Source: Candidatus Fredericiella danica (GTDB lineage: Bacteria; Chloroflexota; Anaerolineae; Caldilineales; Caldilineaceae). Taken from it: a stretch of DNA of 64,000 nucleotides. The DNA is taken from positions 62,001-126,000 of the forward strand of contig JADJPH010000002.1 of NCBI GenBank assembly GCA_016713335.1, in the 5' to 3' direction. A program made the position numbers and the translations under genes. The notes beneath the pieces are model-generated. The model had not been told where the DNA came from and ran no database searches. It saw only the letters and a program-made list of their open reading frames with translations. How positions within the stretch are numbered: the stretch's first letter is position 1; each line of letters starts with the position of its first letter. Below are positions 10,437 through 19,233 of this stretch, piece after piece.

Positions 10437-11197
10437 CGGGCGGCACTGCCCAGCAGGGACGGAATCCTCGGTGCGGTCGGGCGCGGTTGCAAGGCTCCGC
10501 CGTTGGTTAGCCGGTATGATAGTGCGGGAGCAAGACGCTTGAGGGTCACACGGGAAACGATGATTTCGATTGCCATACAGACTTTGGCCCGGCGCGAGAG
10601 CGGCAAGGTATCCGCAGGCCCGAAGGTGAAGATGGTGACGGTAGCCAGAAAGAGATAGTCGATGTAGTTGGGGCGCCAGGTGTCGTAGCCGGGGATTTGA
10701 GCGGAGCGTTGGGGAAAGAGGAATTGCCAGCGTTCGACCTTCGTGGCGTCCTTTTTGATATAGTCGTGTGTATCGAGAATGTAATACCAGATTGAGAAGA
10801 TCAGCACATTGATCAAGATCAGGAGCACATTGTCGCGCAGCAATGTGACTGCGCCACTGATGCCGTGTACAACCGGATCGGCGACCAGCAGTCCAACATT
10901 GATCAATAGTTCTGCCGTGACCACAAATTGTGCCACACTCAGGGAGATGAAGAACGCCTCGCGCTTTTGAAGAAACCAGGCGACTACCACAGGCACGGCC
11001 AAGAGAAAGTTGACCACCATCCAGACGGTATGCGCGGTGGCAGCTATGTCGTGAAGACCGGGCGACTGATACATGACGGCAACCACCGACAGGCTGTCGG
11101 CCAGGCTCTGCTGGATGACGATCGCAACGACCAAAATCACGGCTGCTGATGCTGCGGAGTTGGCCCAATGGTGCTCAAAACGGGAAAAAAAGCGCAT
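10433..11197 (-). CDS. membrane protein with channel-like C-terminal pair
   Basis: Uncharacterised protein of 254 aa with about six membrane segments: ASAAVILVVAIVIQQSLA, TVWMVVNFLLAVPVVVAWFL, a third around FFISLSVAQFVVTAELLINV, a fourth at LLILINVLIFSIWYYILD, and a final pair around DYLFLATVTIFTFGPADTLPLSRRAKVCMAIEIIV. That pair is laid out like the pore helix and last helix of DUF1345 or two-TM potassium-channel-like proteins, with FTFGPAD where a filter would be. The last 35 residues (from about KRLAPALSY) are low-complexity and may be out of frame. It is the last gene of a minus-strand signalling block. Confidence 0.6.
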   Translation of the reverse strand: MRFFSRFEHHWANSAASAAVILVVAIVIQQSLADSLSVVAVMYQSPGLHDIAATAHTVWMVVNFLLAVPVVVAWFLQKREAFFISLSVAQFVVTAELLINVGLLVADPVVHGISGAVTLLRDNVLLILINVLIFSIWYYILDTHDYIKKDATKVERWQFLFPQRSAQIPGYDTWRPNYIDYLFLATVTIFTFGPADTLPLSRRAKVCMAIEIIVSRVTLKRLAPALSYRLTNGGALQPRPTAPRIPSLLGSAAR

Positions 11198-11220
11198 GGC
11201 GATGCATTCTTCGTGCTAAT

Positions 11221-11262
11221 CCCTTGACATACGTCAGGTTGGCAAACGGTTTTGTCAAAGGG
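11221..11262. terminator. hairpin between response regulator and membrane gene
   Basis: CCCTTGACA (11221-11229) pairs with TGTCAAAGGG (11253-11262) with one bulged base, directly after the stop of the receiver gene at 11263. It may terminate or attenuate transcription before the membrane gene. Confidence 0.35.
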
Positions 11263-11670
11263 CTAGAGTTGCTGCATATGCGTTGCGATGACGCGCGTCA
11301 ATTCGCGTAGACTCACCGGTTTGCTGAGGTATTCATTCGCGCCGGCGGCAAGACAGCGTTCCCGATCACCGGTCATCGCCAGTGCCGTCAGCGCGATGAT
11401 GGGCGCGTCTGCGACTTCAGGCATGGTCCGTAGGGTGCGGATCGCTTCGAGACCGTCCATCTCTGGCATCTGAATGTCCATTAGAATGAGATCCGGGCGG
11501 ATCTGCGCAAAGTCCAGGGCCTGCAGACCGGTGCGCGCAATCACGACACGATACTGCTTAAAGGTCAAGTAGTCAGCAACCGTCACGATGTTTTCTTCGT
11601 TGTCTTCAACCAAGAGAATCGTGGGCAACTGCGGTGCGCCCCCTACCTCCTGGTTCGCTGGACTCTCCAT
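11263..11670 (-). CDS. single-domain CheY-like response regulator
   Basis: Stand-alone receiver of 135 aa: acidic pair in LLVEDNEEN, phosphoacceptor Asp in LILMDIQMPEMDG, the Thr switch in ALTALA, and the conserved Lys in LSKPVSLREL. There is no output domain. The pattern is that of receivers which pair with hybrid kinases or control a partner protein directly. It follows the flavoprotein gene by 14 bp on the same strand, so the two are probably cotranscribed. No dedicated kinase is adjacent; the nearest is the HisKA_3 kinase at 13947-15536. Confidence 0.9.
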   Translation of the reverse strand: MESPANQEVGGAPQLPTILLVEDNEENIVTVADYLTFKQYRVVIARTGLQALDFAQIRPDLILMDIQMPEMDGLEAIRTLRTMPEVADAPIIALTALAMTGDRERCLAAGANEYLSKPVSLRELTRVIATHMQQL

Positions 11671-11684
11671 GAGCGCCTCTCTCC

Positions 11685-12607
11685 TTACGCGCCGGGCTCG
11701 GCCAGGTAACGCCAGGCGGCGAGCGCCGCCTTGGCACCTTCCCCCAACGAAACGACAAACTGCTCTGCACAGACCGTGGTGACATCACCGGCTGCAAACA
11801 AGCCCGGGGTTGAGGTTGCACAATTCTCGTCGACGATGATATGACCATCCGCATCCAGTTGCACCAGGTTGCGCACTGCTCCGTTATTGGGCAGCAGCCC
11901 AAACTGGACAAAAACGCCATCGACCGGCACATGGCGCACTTCGCCGCTGATCCCGACCAGATCGATGCCGGTGACGAAGGCGTCGCCAACCACTTGCTGC
12001 ATTTCCCAGCCGCGGAAGACGCTGATTTTCGGGTCGCTCAGCGTTTCCTCGGCGGCTTCGAGATCACCGATGCGCTGTGGTCGGGCGATGATGTAATAGA
12101 TGTGATTTGCCAACGGTGCGAGGATGCGGGCGGCGGCGACGGCGCGGTCGCCACCGGCAATGATGGCTACATCCCTGCCTGCGAACAATGGTGCGTGGCT
12201 AATTGCCGAGTAACTGAGTCCGCGGAGGAAGAATTCGGATTCGCCATCTACAAAAAGGCGCTGCGCACGCACGCCGGTGGCCATGATGACGGCACGCGCT
12301 TCAATGCTATGCCCTTCATGGAGGTGTAACTTGAAATGTCGTTGGGGGGTGCGTTCCACCAGGTCGACCGTATCCTGAAGGTGGTGTTCGAGGCCCGTCG
12401 CAACTCGGGTCGCAAACTGCTCAACGAGGTCGGCGCCCATACTTTTTCGATTTCGGGTGCGTCCCGTAATGAGAATTCGTAGTTGACTTTGCCCCCCAGA
12501 TCAGGGCTGACCAGGGCGACGTTGAGTTTCTCGAAAAGCGCATAGGCTGCCGCCGCAAGGCCTGCGGGGCCACCGCCAAGGATGGCAAGATCGTAGGTGG
12601 TCGACAT
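11685..12607 (-). CDS. thioredoxin-reductase-like flavoprotein lacking CxxC (frameshift at 12443-12447)
   Basis: FAD/NAD(P)-dependent oxidoreductase with the thioredoxin reductase fold, about 307 aa. The FAD-binding GGGPAGLAAA is at the N-terminus, an ATG motif (AVIMATGVRAQR) follows, then the NAD(P)-binding IIAGGDRAVAAA, and the FAD-contacting end TPGLFAAGDVTT. Where TrxR has its redox CAxC, this protein reads LSYSAISHAPLF, so both cysteines are serines and it cannot act as a dithiol reductase. Such CxxC-less members include ferredoxin reductases and flavin-linked types. The frame breaks at the five-A run (12443-12447): adding one A joins DAPEIEK to SMGADLVEQF. It sits between two response-regulator genes, one of which ends 1 bp upstream of its start. 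Confidence 0.85.
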
Positions 12608-12608
12608 A

Positions 12609-12986
12609 TCAGCGGGACCTGTCTCCTTTTGCTGAGCGCAGCGCCGCGAGCAGATGTTCAGGCGGGTCGGCTTTGCTCACAAATATGCTGGCGCCGGCGG
12701 CCATTGCATTCCGGCCGGCCTCCGGTCGGCCGCTAAAGACGATTACATGCAGATTTGGACAACTGGTGTAGAGAGCGTTGAGGACGGCACGCGCTGCGCT
12801 CGTGCTTGTCAAGCCAGGCAACTCCCAATCCAGCAGAACCAGATCGGGGTGAGTCTCGGCCGCGATGGCAAGCAGCGTTTCCGTGTCCGCAACTTCACGG
12901 ACGATGTTAACATCTGGTTCTTGTTCTAGCAAGAGCCGTACAGCCGAGCGCAGGGTAGGCTGGTCGTCGGCCAGCAGCACACGCAT
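12609..12986 (-). CDS. single-domain response regulator
   Basis: Receiver protein of 125 aa, NarL-type in sequence but without a DNA-binding domain. Acidic pocket in VLLADDQPTLRSA, phosphoacceptor Asp in LVLLDWELPG, Ser/Thr at VIVFSGRPEAG, Lys in IFVSKADPPEHLL. It ends one base before the start of the flavoprotein gene, so translation of the two is probably coupled. No kinase gene is immediately adjacent; the nearest kinase is at 13947-15536 on the same strand. Confidence 0.88.
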   Translation of the reverse strand: MRVLLADDQPTLRSAVRLLLEQEPDVNIVREVADTETLLAIAAETHPDLVLLDWELPGLTSTSAARAVLNALYTSCPNLHVIVFSGRPEAGRNAMAAGASIFVSKADPPEHLLAALRSAKGDRSR

Positions 12987-13260
12987 GATACGTCACTCCT
13001 GTGAAGCAGTTGCCCTTCGTCCGGGGCAGGCTGCGGCTACGCTCGCAAGGATGCTCCCGGGCAGGGCGGCGATCATTTTTTGCGCTGCATAATCAGACTG
13101 GCGACCACGATGAGGCGCTATGCCTGTTCAACGGTGAAAGCGCAAACCGCCCATGTAGTGTAGAGAAGAAAGGGTGATGCATCTTCAGGCAAGCGGAGAG
13201 AATTTGTATCGCCACTGGTGCAGTTTGTATCCTGGTCAGGTGGCTAGTTGCCGAGATCTG

Positions 13261-13950
13261 CTACCCTGCATGCGGGTATTCGACCAGATTCTGTTGCAGT
13301 GCGTAGGCCACCGCTTCTGTGCGGCTGCTGGCCTGGAGCTTGGAGAGGATGTTGCTGACGTGGTACTTCACAGTTGAACGGCTGACAACCAGGCGATCGG
13401 CAATCTCGCTGTTGTTCATGCCGGTGACCATCAGGGTAAGTACATCGCGCTCGCGTTCGGTCAGATCGTGGCCTAACGGTTGGACCTTGACATGGGTAGC
13501 GCTATGAATCAGTGCCCGTGTCGCCTCCGGCGCCAGCGTTGGGCGCCCTGCCTGCGCTGCCCTGATGGCCGCAACCAGTTCGTCGGCGGTCACGTTTTTT
13601 AGCAAATACCCAATTGCACCGGCGGCCAGTACGCCCTGCACAAGGTCATCCTCCTTGAAACTGGTCAAGGCGATGACCTGGACTTCCGGGTAGCGTTCGC
13701 GGATCACGCGTGTGGCGGAGGCGCCATCCATTTCTGGCATCACGAGATCCATGAGGATGACATCTGGTCGATGAATGCCGCATGCCTGGATGGCTTCGGC
13801 GCCATTGGCAGCCTCGCCAACGAGTTGGAGATCGTCATAAGCCAGCAGAAACGTTGCCAGCCCCCCCCGCACGACGGCGTGGTCGTCAACCACCATGACA
13901 CGAATCGGTTCAGAAGCGGCGTCGATCATGGGAAAGCGGGTAATGGTCAT
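13261..13950 (-). CDS. NarL/FixJ-family response regulator
   Basis: Two-component response regulator of 229 aa: receiver (about 15-130) with VVDDHAVVRGG and phosphoacceptor Asp in VILMDLVMPEMDG, then a LuxR-type helix-turn-helix (about 165-222; LTERERDVLTLMVTGMNNSEIADRL and STVKYHVSNILSKL). I start it at ATG 13950 because its ATGA overlaps the kinase stop by 4 nt, typical translational coupling; an in-frame start eight codons upstream is less likely. It is the cognate regulator of the kinase directly upstream. Targets are unknown; the downstream receiver/flavoprotein genes on the same strand are candidates. Confidence 0.93.
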   Translation of the reverse strand: MTITRFPMIDAASEPIRVMVVDDHAVVRGGLATFLLAYDDLQLVGEAANGAEAIQACGIHRPDVILMDLVMPEMDGASATRVIRERYPEVQVIALTSFKEDDLVQGVLAAGAIGYLLKNVTADELVAAIRAAQAGRPTLAPEATRALIHSATHVKVQPLGHDLTERERDVLTLMVTGMNNSEIADRLVVSRSTVKYHVSNILSKLQASSRTEAVAYALQQNLVEYPHAG

Positions 13951-15536
13951 GGTGCTTGTTCTGGGTTTGACCAAAAGACTGCGATTTGCGTGCCGTGACC
14001 GGGGGTGCTGCTGATCTCCAGTTTCCCGGCGACTGCGTCCGTGCGCTCCTGCATAATGGCGAGACCCAGATGTTCCGCTGAGACCGTTGCGGCATCAAAG
14101 CCCGCACCGTCGTCGCTCACCACCAATTCTGCACAATCTGGTCGACTGTCCAACCGTACGATTACATGATGGGCGCGCGCGTGCTTGGCGACGTTGTTAA
14201 GCGCCTCCTGGGCGATATAGTAGAAGGCGACCTTGACGTCTGGCTGCAAGGGGGCGGTGATCTCCATCGTAACGTCGATCGGGATGCGCGCGCGTCCGCG
14301 AGCTGCCTCGATCAGTTGCCTGAGCAATTCTTCGATTCCGACCTCGACGAGTGTCGCCGGGCGCAACTCGAGCAGTAGCGTGCGCATTTCTGCGAGCGCG
14401 CCACGCGTCAACTGGCGCAACTCTTCGAGCCGTTTTGCCCCCTCAACGCTGTCGCGCTGTACGAGGCGGGGCAGTACTTCTGCAATTAGTGTTGCAGAAA
14501 ATAGTGTTTGTGTCACGGAGTCATGTAGGTCGCGTGCAATCCGATTGCGCTCGGCGGCAACGGCGGTTTGTTCGGCCCGGGCGCGCAGGCGTGCGTTCTC
14601 GATCGCGAGCACAGCGTGGTCACCCAGGGTATTGGCCAGTTCGATTTCTTCGTTTGAAAACTTCCTTGGTTCCAGGTAGTAGAGCAACAGGCCGCCGTAC
14701 ACTTCGTCTTTGATCTTCAGCGGTACCGCCAATTGTGCGCAATATTGATTTTCGGATTCCTCTGCGTCCACCGGCGCGGTCCCGTTGCGGGGCATGGATT
14801 TGTTGCCATTTACCGCCTGGGGCCGCGGGGGGAAGAGCCGCGGCTGGCTCATGCCATTAATCGAGTGAACGGTCAATCCGGCGCTTTCCGCAATGAGGAG
14901 GCTGGCATCATGATCGGAGATTTGGTAAATGGCGCCTGCGTCGGCACGGAGCAATTGGCTTGCCTGCTCGACAATATGGTTCAAGATTTCCTGCAACGGG
15001 CGATTTGAATTCAGAATTGCCAACGTATCGCGCAGGCTGTCAGAGACGAGGCGCCGCCGCTCCAATTCGTGTGTGCGTTCACGGACCCGCCGCTCCAAGA
15101 TCTCTTCCGTCTGTTTGCGGCGTGTGATATCAGCCACCGAACTCATCACGATGAGGGTGTCGTTGCGTTGTAAGTAGCTCAAGCCAATCTCGACCGGAAA
15201 TTCGCTGCCATCTTTGCGCCGGCCGGAAAGGTCCAGCCCGGATCCCATGGGGCGGACGCGCGGGCTCACGGCATATTCGTCACGATAGAGCCGGTGGCCG
15301 CTGCGAAATCGTTCCGGTAGGAGGAGTTCAATCGGTTTTGCCAGTAGTTCCTCGGGCGAGTAGCCGAACATCTCGGCCAGCTTGCTGTTCGCCATGATGA
15401 TATCGCCGTTACCATCCACGGCAACAATGGCCACGGGTGCAGACTCCACCATGACCTGGAGCACATCTTGGTTTGTTACGGGTAAGGAGGGGGTGATGGA
15501 CTCAGTGCTAAGCATGCGCCGGTTGACCAGATTCAC
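13947..15536 (-). CDS. PAS-GAF sensor histidine kinase (HisKA_3, NarX/LiaS type)
   Basis: Cytoplasmic histidine kinase of 529 aa with no clear membrane helix. Domains: PAS about 22-140 (MVESAPVAIVAVDGNGDI, MFGYSPEELL, RKDGSEFPVEIGLSYL), a linker coiled coil at 140-165, GAF about 165-315, HisKA_3 with the phosphoacceptor His338 in ERNRIARDLHDSVTQTLF, and HATPase with N-box EALNNVAKHARAH and G-box DDGAGFD. The PAS/GAF pair suggests sensing of a soluble small molecule, redox state or light; the ligand is not deducible. The annotated start is GTG 15536; ATG 15515 is an alternative. It is coupled to the NarL-type regulator by a 4-nt overlap, and a terminator pair lies upstream. Confidence 0.92.
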   Translation of the reverse strand: MNLVNRRMLSTESITPSLPVTNQDVLQVMVESAPVAIVAVDGNGDIIMANSKLAEMFGYSPEELLAKPIELLLPERFRSGHRLYRDEYAVSPRVRPMGSGLDLSGRRKDGSEFPVEIGLSYLQRNDTLIVMSSVADITRRKQTEEILERRVRERTHELERRRLVSDSLRDTLAILNSNRPLQEILNHIVEQASQLLRADAGAIYQISDHDASLLIAESAGLTVHSINGMSQPRLFPPRPQAVNGNKSMPRNGTAPVDAEESENQYCAQLAVPLKIKDEVYGGLLLYYLEPRKFSNEEIELANTLGDHAVLAIENARLRARAEQTAVAAERNRIARDLHDSVTQTLFSATLIAEVLPRLVQRDSVEGAKRLEELRQLTRGALAEMRTLLLELRPATLVEVGIEELLRQLIEAARGRARIPIDVTMEITAPLQPDVKVAFYYIAQEALNNVAKHARAHHVIVRLDSRPDCAELVVSDDGAGFDAATVSAEHLGLAIMQERTDAVAGKLEISSTPGHGTQIAVFWSNPEQAP

Positions 15537-15643
15537 GCGAAACCATCGAATTTACGCATCACACAGATGCTATCAAAACAGTATACCATAGCGCGAGATG
15601 CCTGCCGAATCGGCAACCTTTGTCGTGATGTTGCGTAGTGTAC

Positions 15644-15673
15644 GGGAGAGGCAGAGCGCTGTTTGCCTCTCCC
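15644..15673. terminator. hairpin upstream of kinase gene
   Basis: GGGAGAGGCA (15644-15653) and TGCCTCTCCC (15664-15673) are perfect 10-bp complements with a 10-nt loop, directly beside a second, longer hairpin. Confidence 0.55.
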
Positions 15674-15677
15674 AAAA

Positions 15678-15716
15678 CAACGCCTCCAGCCGATGACGAC
15701 GCGGCTGGAGGCGTTG
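15678..15716 (-). terminator. strong hairpin terminator
   Basis: CAACGCCTCCAGCCG (15678-15692) and its exact complement (15702-15716) form a 15-bp stem with a 9-nt loop. Read on the minus strand the stem is followed by TTTTGGG, so it probably ends transcription coming from the OmpR-type gene or the small ORF upstream and insulates the kinase gene. Confidence 0.7.
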
Positions 15717-15746
15717 TGGTTTTGTGGCTATCTGCGGCTGATCGTT

Positions 15747-15926
15747 CTAGATTTCGTCGCACTTGCCCAGGGCAAGATACAAACTGGAGTTGTCGATCCG
15801 ATAATCTGTGCCACTCTGAGTGCTTGCAGGCCAATCAGCATTGTCGACAAAGTTAGATGCCGCGCCAAGCAGGACGGCCACCATTCTGAGTAACACATAA
15901 ATCGGAACTGCTACAATCCAACGCAT
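15747..15926 (-). CDS. possible small membrane protein
   Basis: Reading frame of 59 codons from ATG 15926 with a GGAG 7 nt upstream. The first 25 residues are a credible membrane segment (RWIVAVPIYVLLRMVAVLLG) followed by a polar tail. It ends 30 bp before the strong minus-strand terminator. No family is recognised. The Shine-Dalgarno and terminator placement are the only support, so it could be chance. Confidence 0.35.
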   Translation of the reverse strand: MRWIVAVPIYVLLRMVAVLLGAASNFVDNADWPASTQSGTDYRIDNSSLYLALGKCDEI

Positions 15927-16042
15927 CAATGTACTCCAGAATTCCTAGAAAATCTCACGAAAAACCATCTCTCAGCGGTGCCTATTGTGCACGCAGCGCA
16001 TCGATTGCACATAAAGAAGTTGTTGGTGACTTGTTACAATCT

Positions 16043-16756
16043 CTACCGTGTGGCGTTGGCTGAACGGCCGGCGGATTCAAAACGATACCCAATGCCGTAT
16101 TCCGTCAGAATCAGTTGCGGGTTTTTGGGGTCTTGTTCTAGTTTGTGGCGCAGGCGCATGATGTAGAGTCGAATTGGGTCGCTTTCGGCATCATGGGGCC
16201 AGCCCCAGACTGAGGAGAGGAGTTCACGGGTGGTCACGATCCGGCCGGCATTTTCTACGAGATCGGTGAGCAATTTGGATTCCGTGGCCGTCAGCCGGAT
16301 CGGGTTGCCTTCCACAGTGACGCGATGCTCGACAAGATCGATGGTTACGCGCTCGTCGCGATAGCCGCGTGGCTGTTCGGGTGGCGGTCCCGCTTGCTGG
16401 GAGCGACGCAGGACGGCGCGCACCCTGGCGCGCAGCACGTCGATCTTGAACGGTTTAATGATGTAGTCGTCCGCGCCGAGATCCAGCCCTCGCACCACAT
16501 CGAGATCTCGGCTTTGCGCCGTCAAAATCACAATGGGCGTGTTTGAGATCTCGCGGATGCGCCGGCAGGTTTCCCAGCCATCCATCTCCGGCATGGTCAG
16601 GTCAAGGAGCACCACGTCGGGTTTTGTTTCAATGAATTGTCTGATGCCTTCCAGCCCGTTGTGTGCGGCCACAAAGCCGGCGCCGTCGTGGCGGAAAACC
16701 ATTTCCAGGAGCTTAAGCGTTGGTGGATCATCTTCAACGGCGAGAATCTTGATCAT
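16043..16756 (-). CDS. OmpR/PhoB-family response regulator
   Basis: Two-component regulator of 237 aa. The receiver (1-120) has ILAVEDDPP, phosphoacceptor Asp in VVLLDLTMPEMDG, the Thr of VILTAQS and the Lys of YIIKPFKID. The winged-helix output domain (about 133-228) contains LTATESKLLTDLVENAGRIV and a recognition-helix region DPIRLYIMRLRHKLEQD, with the closing GIGYRFE. No histidine kinase is adjacent, so it is an orphan in this window. Upstream, around 16801-16835, an 8-bp inverted repeat could be an operator. Confidence 0.93.
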   Translation of the reverse strand: MIKILAVEDDPPTLKLLEMVFRHDGAGFVAAHNGLEGIRQFIETKPDVVLLDLTMPEMDGWETCRRIREISNTPIVILTAQSRDLDVVRGLDLGADDYIIKPFKIDVLRARVRAVLRRSQQAGPPPEQPRGYRDERVTIDLVEHRVTVEGNPIRLTATESKLLTDLVENAGRIVTTRELLSSVWGWPHDAESDPIRLYIMRLRHKLEQDPKNPQLILTEYGIGYRFESAGRSANATR

Positions 16757-16800
16757 TTCGAAGGATGGGGCAAACCTATTGCAATGATTGTCTACAGTCT

Positions 16801-16835
16801 ATGACAAGTGTATGACATGACCGTAGTCTTGTCAT
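16801..16835. promoter_or_regulatory. inverted repeat upstream of OmpR-type regulator
   Basis: ATGACAAG (16801-16808) and CTTGTCAT (16828-16835) are perfect complements with a 19-nt gap, and TATGACA recurs in between. The 16757-16985 gap separates the regulator start from the 3' end of the P450 gene, so this is the likely promoter/operator region of the regulator. Nothing else was seen in that gap. Confidence 0.4.
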
Positions 16836-16985
16836 CAGACAAAACGCCGGTAAGTATTGTGGATTTATTGGCAAGTCTGTTGGTGGGAGGAGTTCTATTA
16901 TACCTGCGCACCCAGGAGCGTTGTCAACTGCCCATGAAAAGCCGGGGGCCGGCTCAGCCTGGGGTAAACGCTGCGGCCACAGTCG

Positions 16986-18228
16986 TCATCGATCAGGCCA
17001 GCAAATGGGGAGTTGTTTTACGCCGTGGAGAATTGGGTTTGAATGCCAGCGCAGTTGTGCGCGGGGCAGGGCGAGCGAAATCCCTGGCAACTTTTGTAGG
17101 AGTGTATTGATTGCGATCTGCGCTTCGATGCGCGCCAACGGCGCCCCAAGGCAATAGTGAGGGCCCAGGCCAAAGCCAAGATGTTTCACGCCCGTACGCG
17201 TGATGTCAAGCACGTCGGGCGCCGGGCAGCATCCTGGGTCACGATGCGCCGACGCCAGGATCAGGCTGACGCCATCGCCCCGGCGCAATGTTGCACCATG
17301 CCAACGCATGTCCTTCGCAACGAAGCGCATTGTCGCGCGTTCCACGGGGCCATCAAAGCGGATCAACTCCTCCACTGCCGCGGGGATCTGCTCAGGAGAC
17401 TCCCGCAGGATCGCCGCAAGCGCTGGGCGCTCCGCCAGGTTGAGCACACAGTTACTGATGAGATGGACGGAAGTCTCATGCCCGACGATCAAGATCAGCA
17501 GCACCATACTGAATAGCTCGTCCTGGCTGAGTTGGTCGCCGGCCTCCTCGGCCATTATCAGGGCGCTGATGAGGTCTGGGCGCGGACGGCGGCGCCGTTC
17601 GGCGCATAGATGAGTGAGATAGGTGACAAAATCCTCCATCACCTGCCGTAACCGTTGGGTCTTCTGTGTGTTGCGTTCGCTGCTGGCGGAAGGCGAAACG
17701 AGCATGCGTGACCAGGCACGTACACGCTGATGATTGGACGCATCGATGCCGAGCAGGTCGGCAATGACCTCGATCGCCAGTGGCAGTGCGAATTCTTCGA
17801 CCACGTCCATGTGACCACGTGCGGCAACCTGGTCCACCAGGTGATCGGCGATGTGCTGGATGCGGGGGTGTGAGTTGCTCAACCATGGTAGCGCTAAACG
17901 CCTTGTTGACGAGGCTGCGCAGCCGGGCGTGCGTGGCGCCGTCGGCGTTCAACATGTGATGGGTGAGCAGATGGAACAACTCAGGTGCGTGCGGTTGCGC
18001 CTCACGCTCTTCACTGGTGAGGGTGCTCTCCACATTTTTCACGAAGTGCTGGTGGTCGCGGAGCGCCGCAGCGACATCCTCATAGCGCGTGATGAACCAG
18101 AGCCGGGCCAGACCATCGGCGCTGGTCCGGCAGTAGAGCGGTGCGCTGGCCCGCATGGCGGCATAAGTCGGGTATGGGTCTGCCTTGAATTGGGATCCTG
18201 TGAGCGTAAAGGGTTCTGGCGCGGCCAT
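16986..18228 (-). CDS. cytochrome P450 (frameshift at 17864-17868)
   Basis: Heme monooxygenase of about 413 aa, CYP107/CYP-type bacterial class. The I-helix reads LILIVGHETS, the K-helix ExxR lies in VEELIRFDGPVERATMR, and the heme loop is GFGLGPHYCLGAPLARIE with the Cys ligand. The N-terminus (FKADPYPTYAAMRASAP) is that of soluble bacterial P450s. The frame breaks at the run of five G on the plus strand (17864-17868): removing one restores EQLTPRIQHIADHL. It begins 4 bp after the RskA-like anti-sigma gene, so it is probably the effector gene of that sigma system. The substrate and the ferredoxin partner are not in view. Confidence 0.92.
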
Positions 18229-18232
18229 GCGG

Positions 18233-19138
18233 CTATAGCTGCGCCCTCACGACAGCAGGGGCAGTTGGCCCGGGGCTTCCGCCGCTGGGTTCGGGCGTGA
18301 TGCCCATGCCATCGAATTCTTCAAGCGACTGATCCGGCCGGAAGATGACGGTGGCGCAACCCGCGGAGTCGACCTGAAAGGTGCCGCCGTTGACACGTTC
18401 ATCGTCTTTGATGAGCCACAACTGGTACACATAGTCTTCGGCCAACGGGGGAAAGTTTGTCGCGCGGAGCACGGCCAGGCTGGAATCTTCCAGCCAGGCA
18501 ACCTGGGCGATGGCCGCGCTATCGGCAACGGTGGGTTCCATGACATAGTGTTCGCCGGATTTTGCCACGACCGACGCCAGCAGTTCATCGCGGGTCGCCA
18601 GTTGGGTTGTCAGACTTTCCTGCTGTTCTTGCAGGATAGTGACCTGCGCCGCCAGTGCCGCCTGCTGATCCCTTGTGACTGCCAGTTCGCGTATCATCCA
18701 GCCGCCCGCCAGCACGGCTGCCAACCCCGCGGCCGCGGCGACCCACCGCGGCCAGTGCCGGGGCTTGCTGAGCGCATGGGTTGGTGCGGGCGCCGGTGAG
18801 GGGTTGGCCGGTGGTCTTGCCGCCAGCGCTGCGGCACTGACTGCCGTCGCCGCCATTGGGGCGCTGATGGCGGCGCGCAGGCGTGCTTCGAGTGCCGGCG
18901 GCGGTGTCGCCACGGGTGTACTAAATAGCAACGCCTTGGACAGATCTTGGTAGCGGGCCAATTCGCGTGCGGCTTCGGCGTCGTTGGCAAGCATTTGCTC
19001 GACGAGCCGCGCCTCGTCCGGTTCGGTCGCGCCAAGCGCATAGGCTGGGATCAGCGACCATGCCAGTTCTTTTGCTGCACCCGTCATGGGGGCAGACTTC
19101 TCTTCGAGAGCACCCAAAGGTGCTTTTGGTGTTTCCAT
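18233..19138 (-). CDS. anti-sigma factor, RskA family
   Basis: Membrane anti-sigma factor of about 301 aa. An N-terminal zinc-finger-like ASD region (AWSLIPAYALGATEPDEARLVEQML) is followed by an Ala/Pro-rich linker, one membrane helix (WVAAAAGLAAVLAGGWMI), a coiled-coil segment rich in Gln, and a C-terminal RskA domain (YVYQLWLIKDDERVNGGTF ... GMGITPEPSGGSPGPT). The conserved GTP-xx-GG-xx-P ending of RskA is present as EPSGGSPGP. I use ATG 19138; TTG 19147 is an alternative. It lies directly downstream of the ECF sigma gene and just upstream of the P450, so it should hold that sigma factor at the membrane. Confidence 0.9.
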   Translation of the reverse strand: METPKAPLGALEEKSAPMTGAAKELAWSLIPAYALGATEPDEARLVEQMLANDAEAARELARYQDLSKALLFSTPVATPPPALEARLRAAISAPMAATAVSAAALAARPPANPSPAPAPTHALSKPRHWPRWVAAAAGLAAVLAGGWMIRELAVTRDQQAALAAQVTILQEQQESLTTQLATRDELLASVVAKSGEHYVMEPTVADSAAIAQVAWLEDSSLAVLRATNFPPLAEDYVYQLWLIKDDERVNGGTFQVDSAGCATVIFRPDQSLEEFDGMGITPEPSGGSPGPTAPAVVRAQL

Positions 19139-19233
19139 TGGTTCCAACTAAGAACGGGTTAAAACCCCTCTTGATCAACGATTCACATTTATAAAGCTAA
19201 CGATCTCTTCAGCCGCTTTGGATCGGTGACTTT

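Noticed and set aside
12987..13260. Possible gene in the gap between two response-regulator genes
   Set aside because: Short frames only, with no ribosome site or recognisable protein; no hairpin or RNA gene was identified either.
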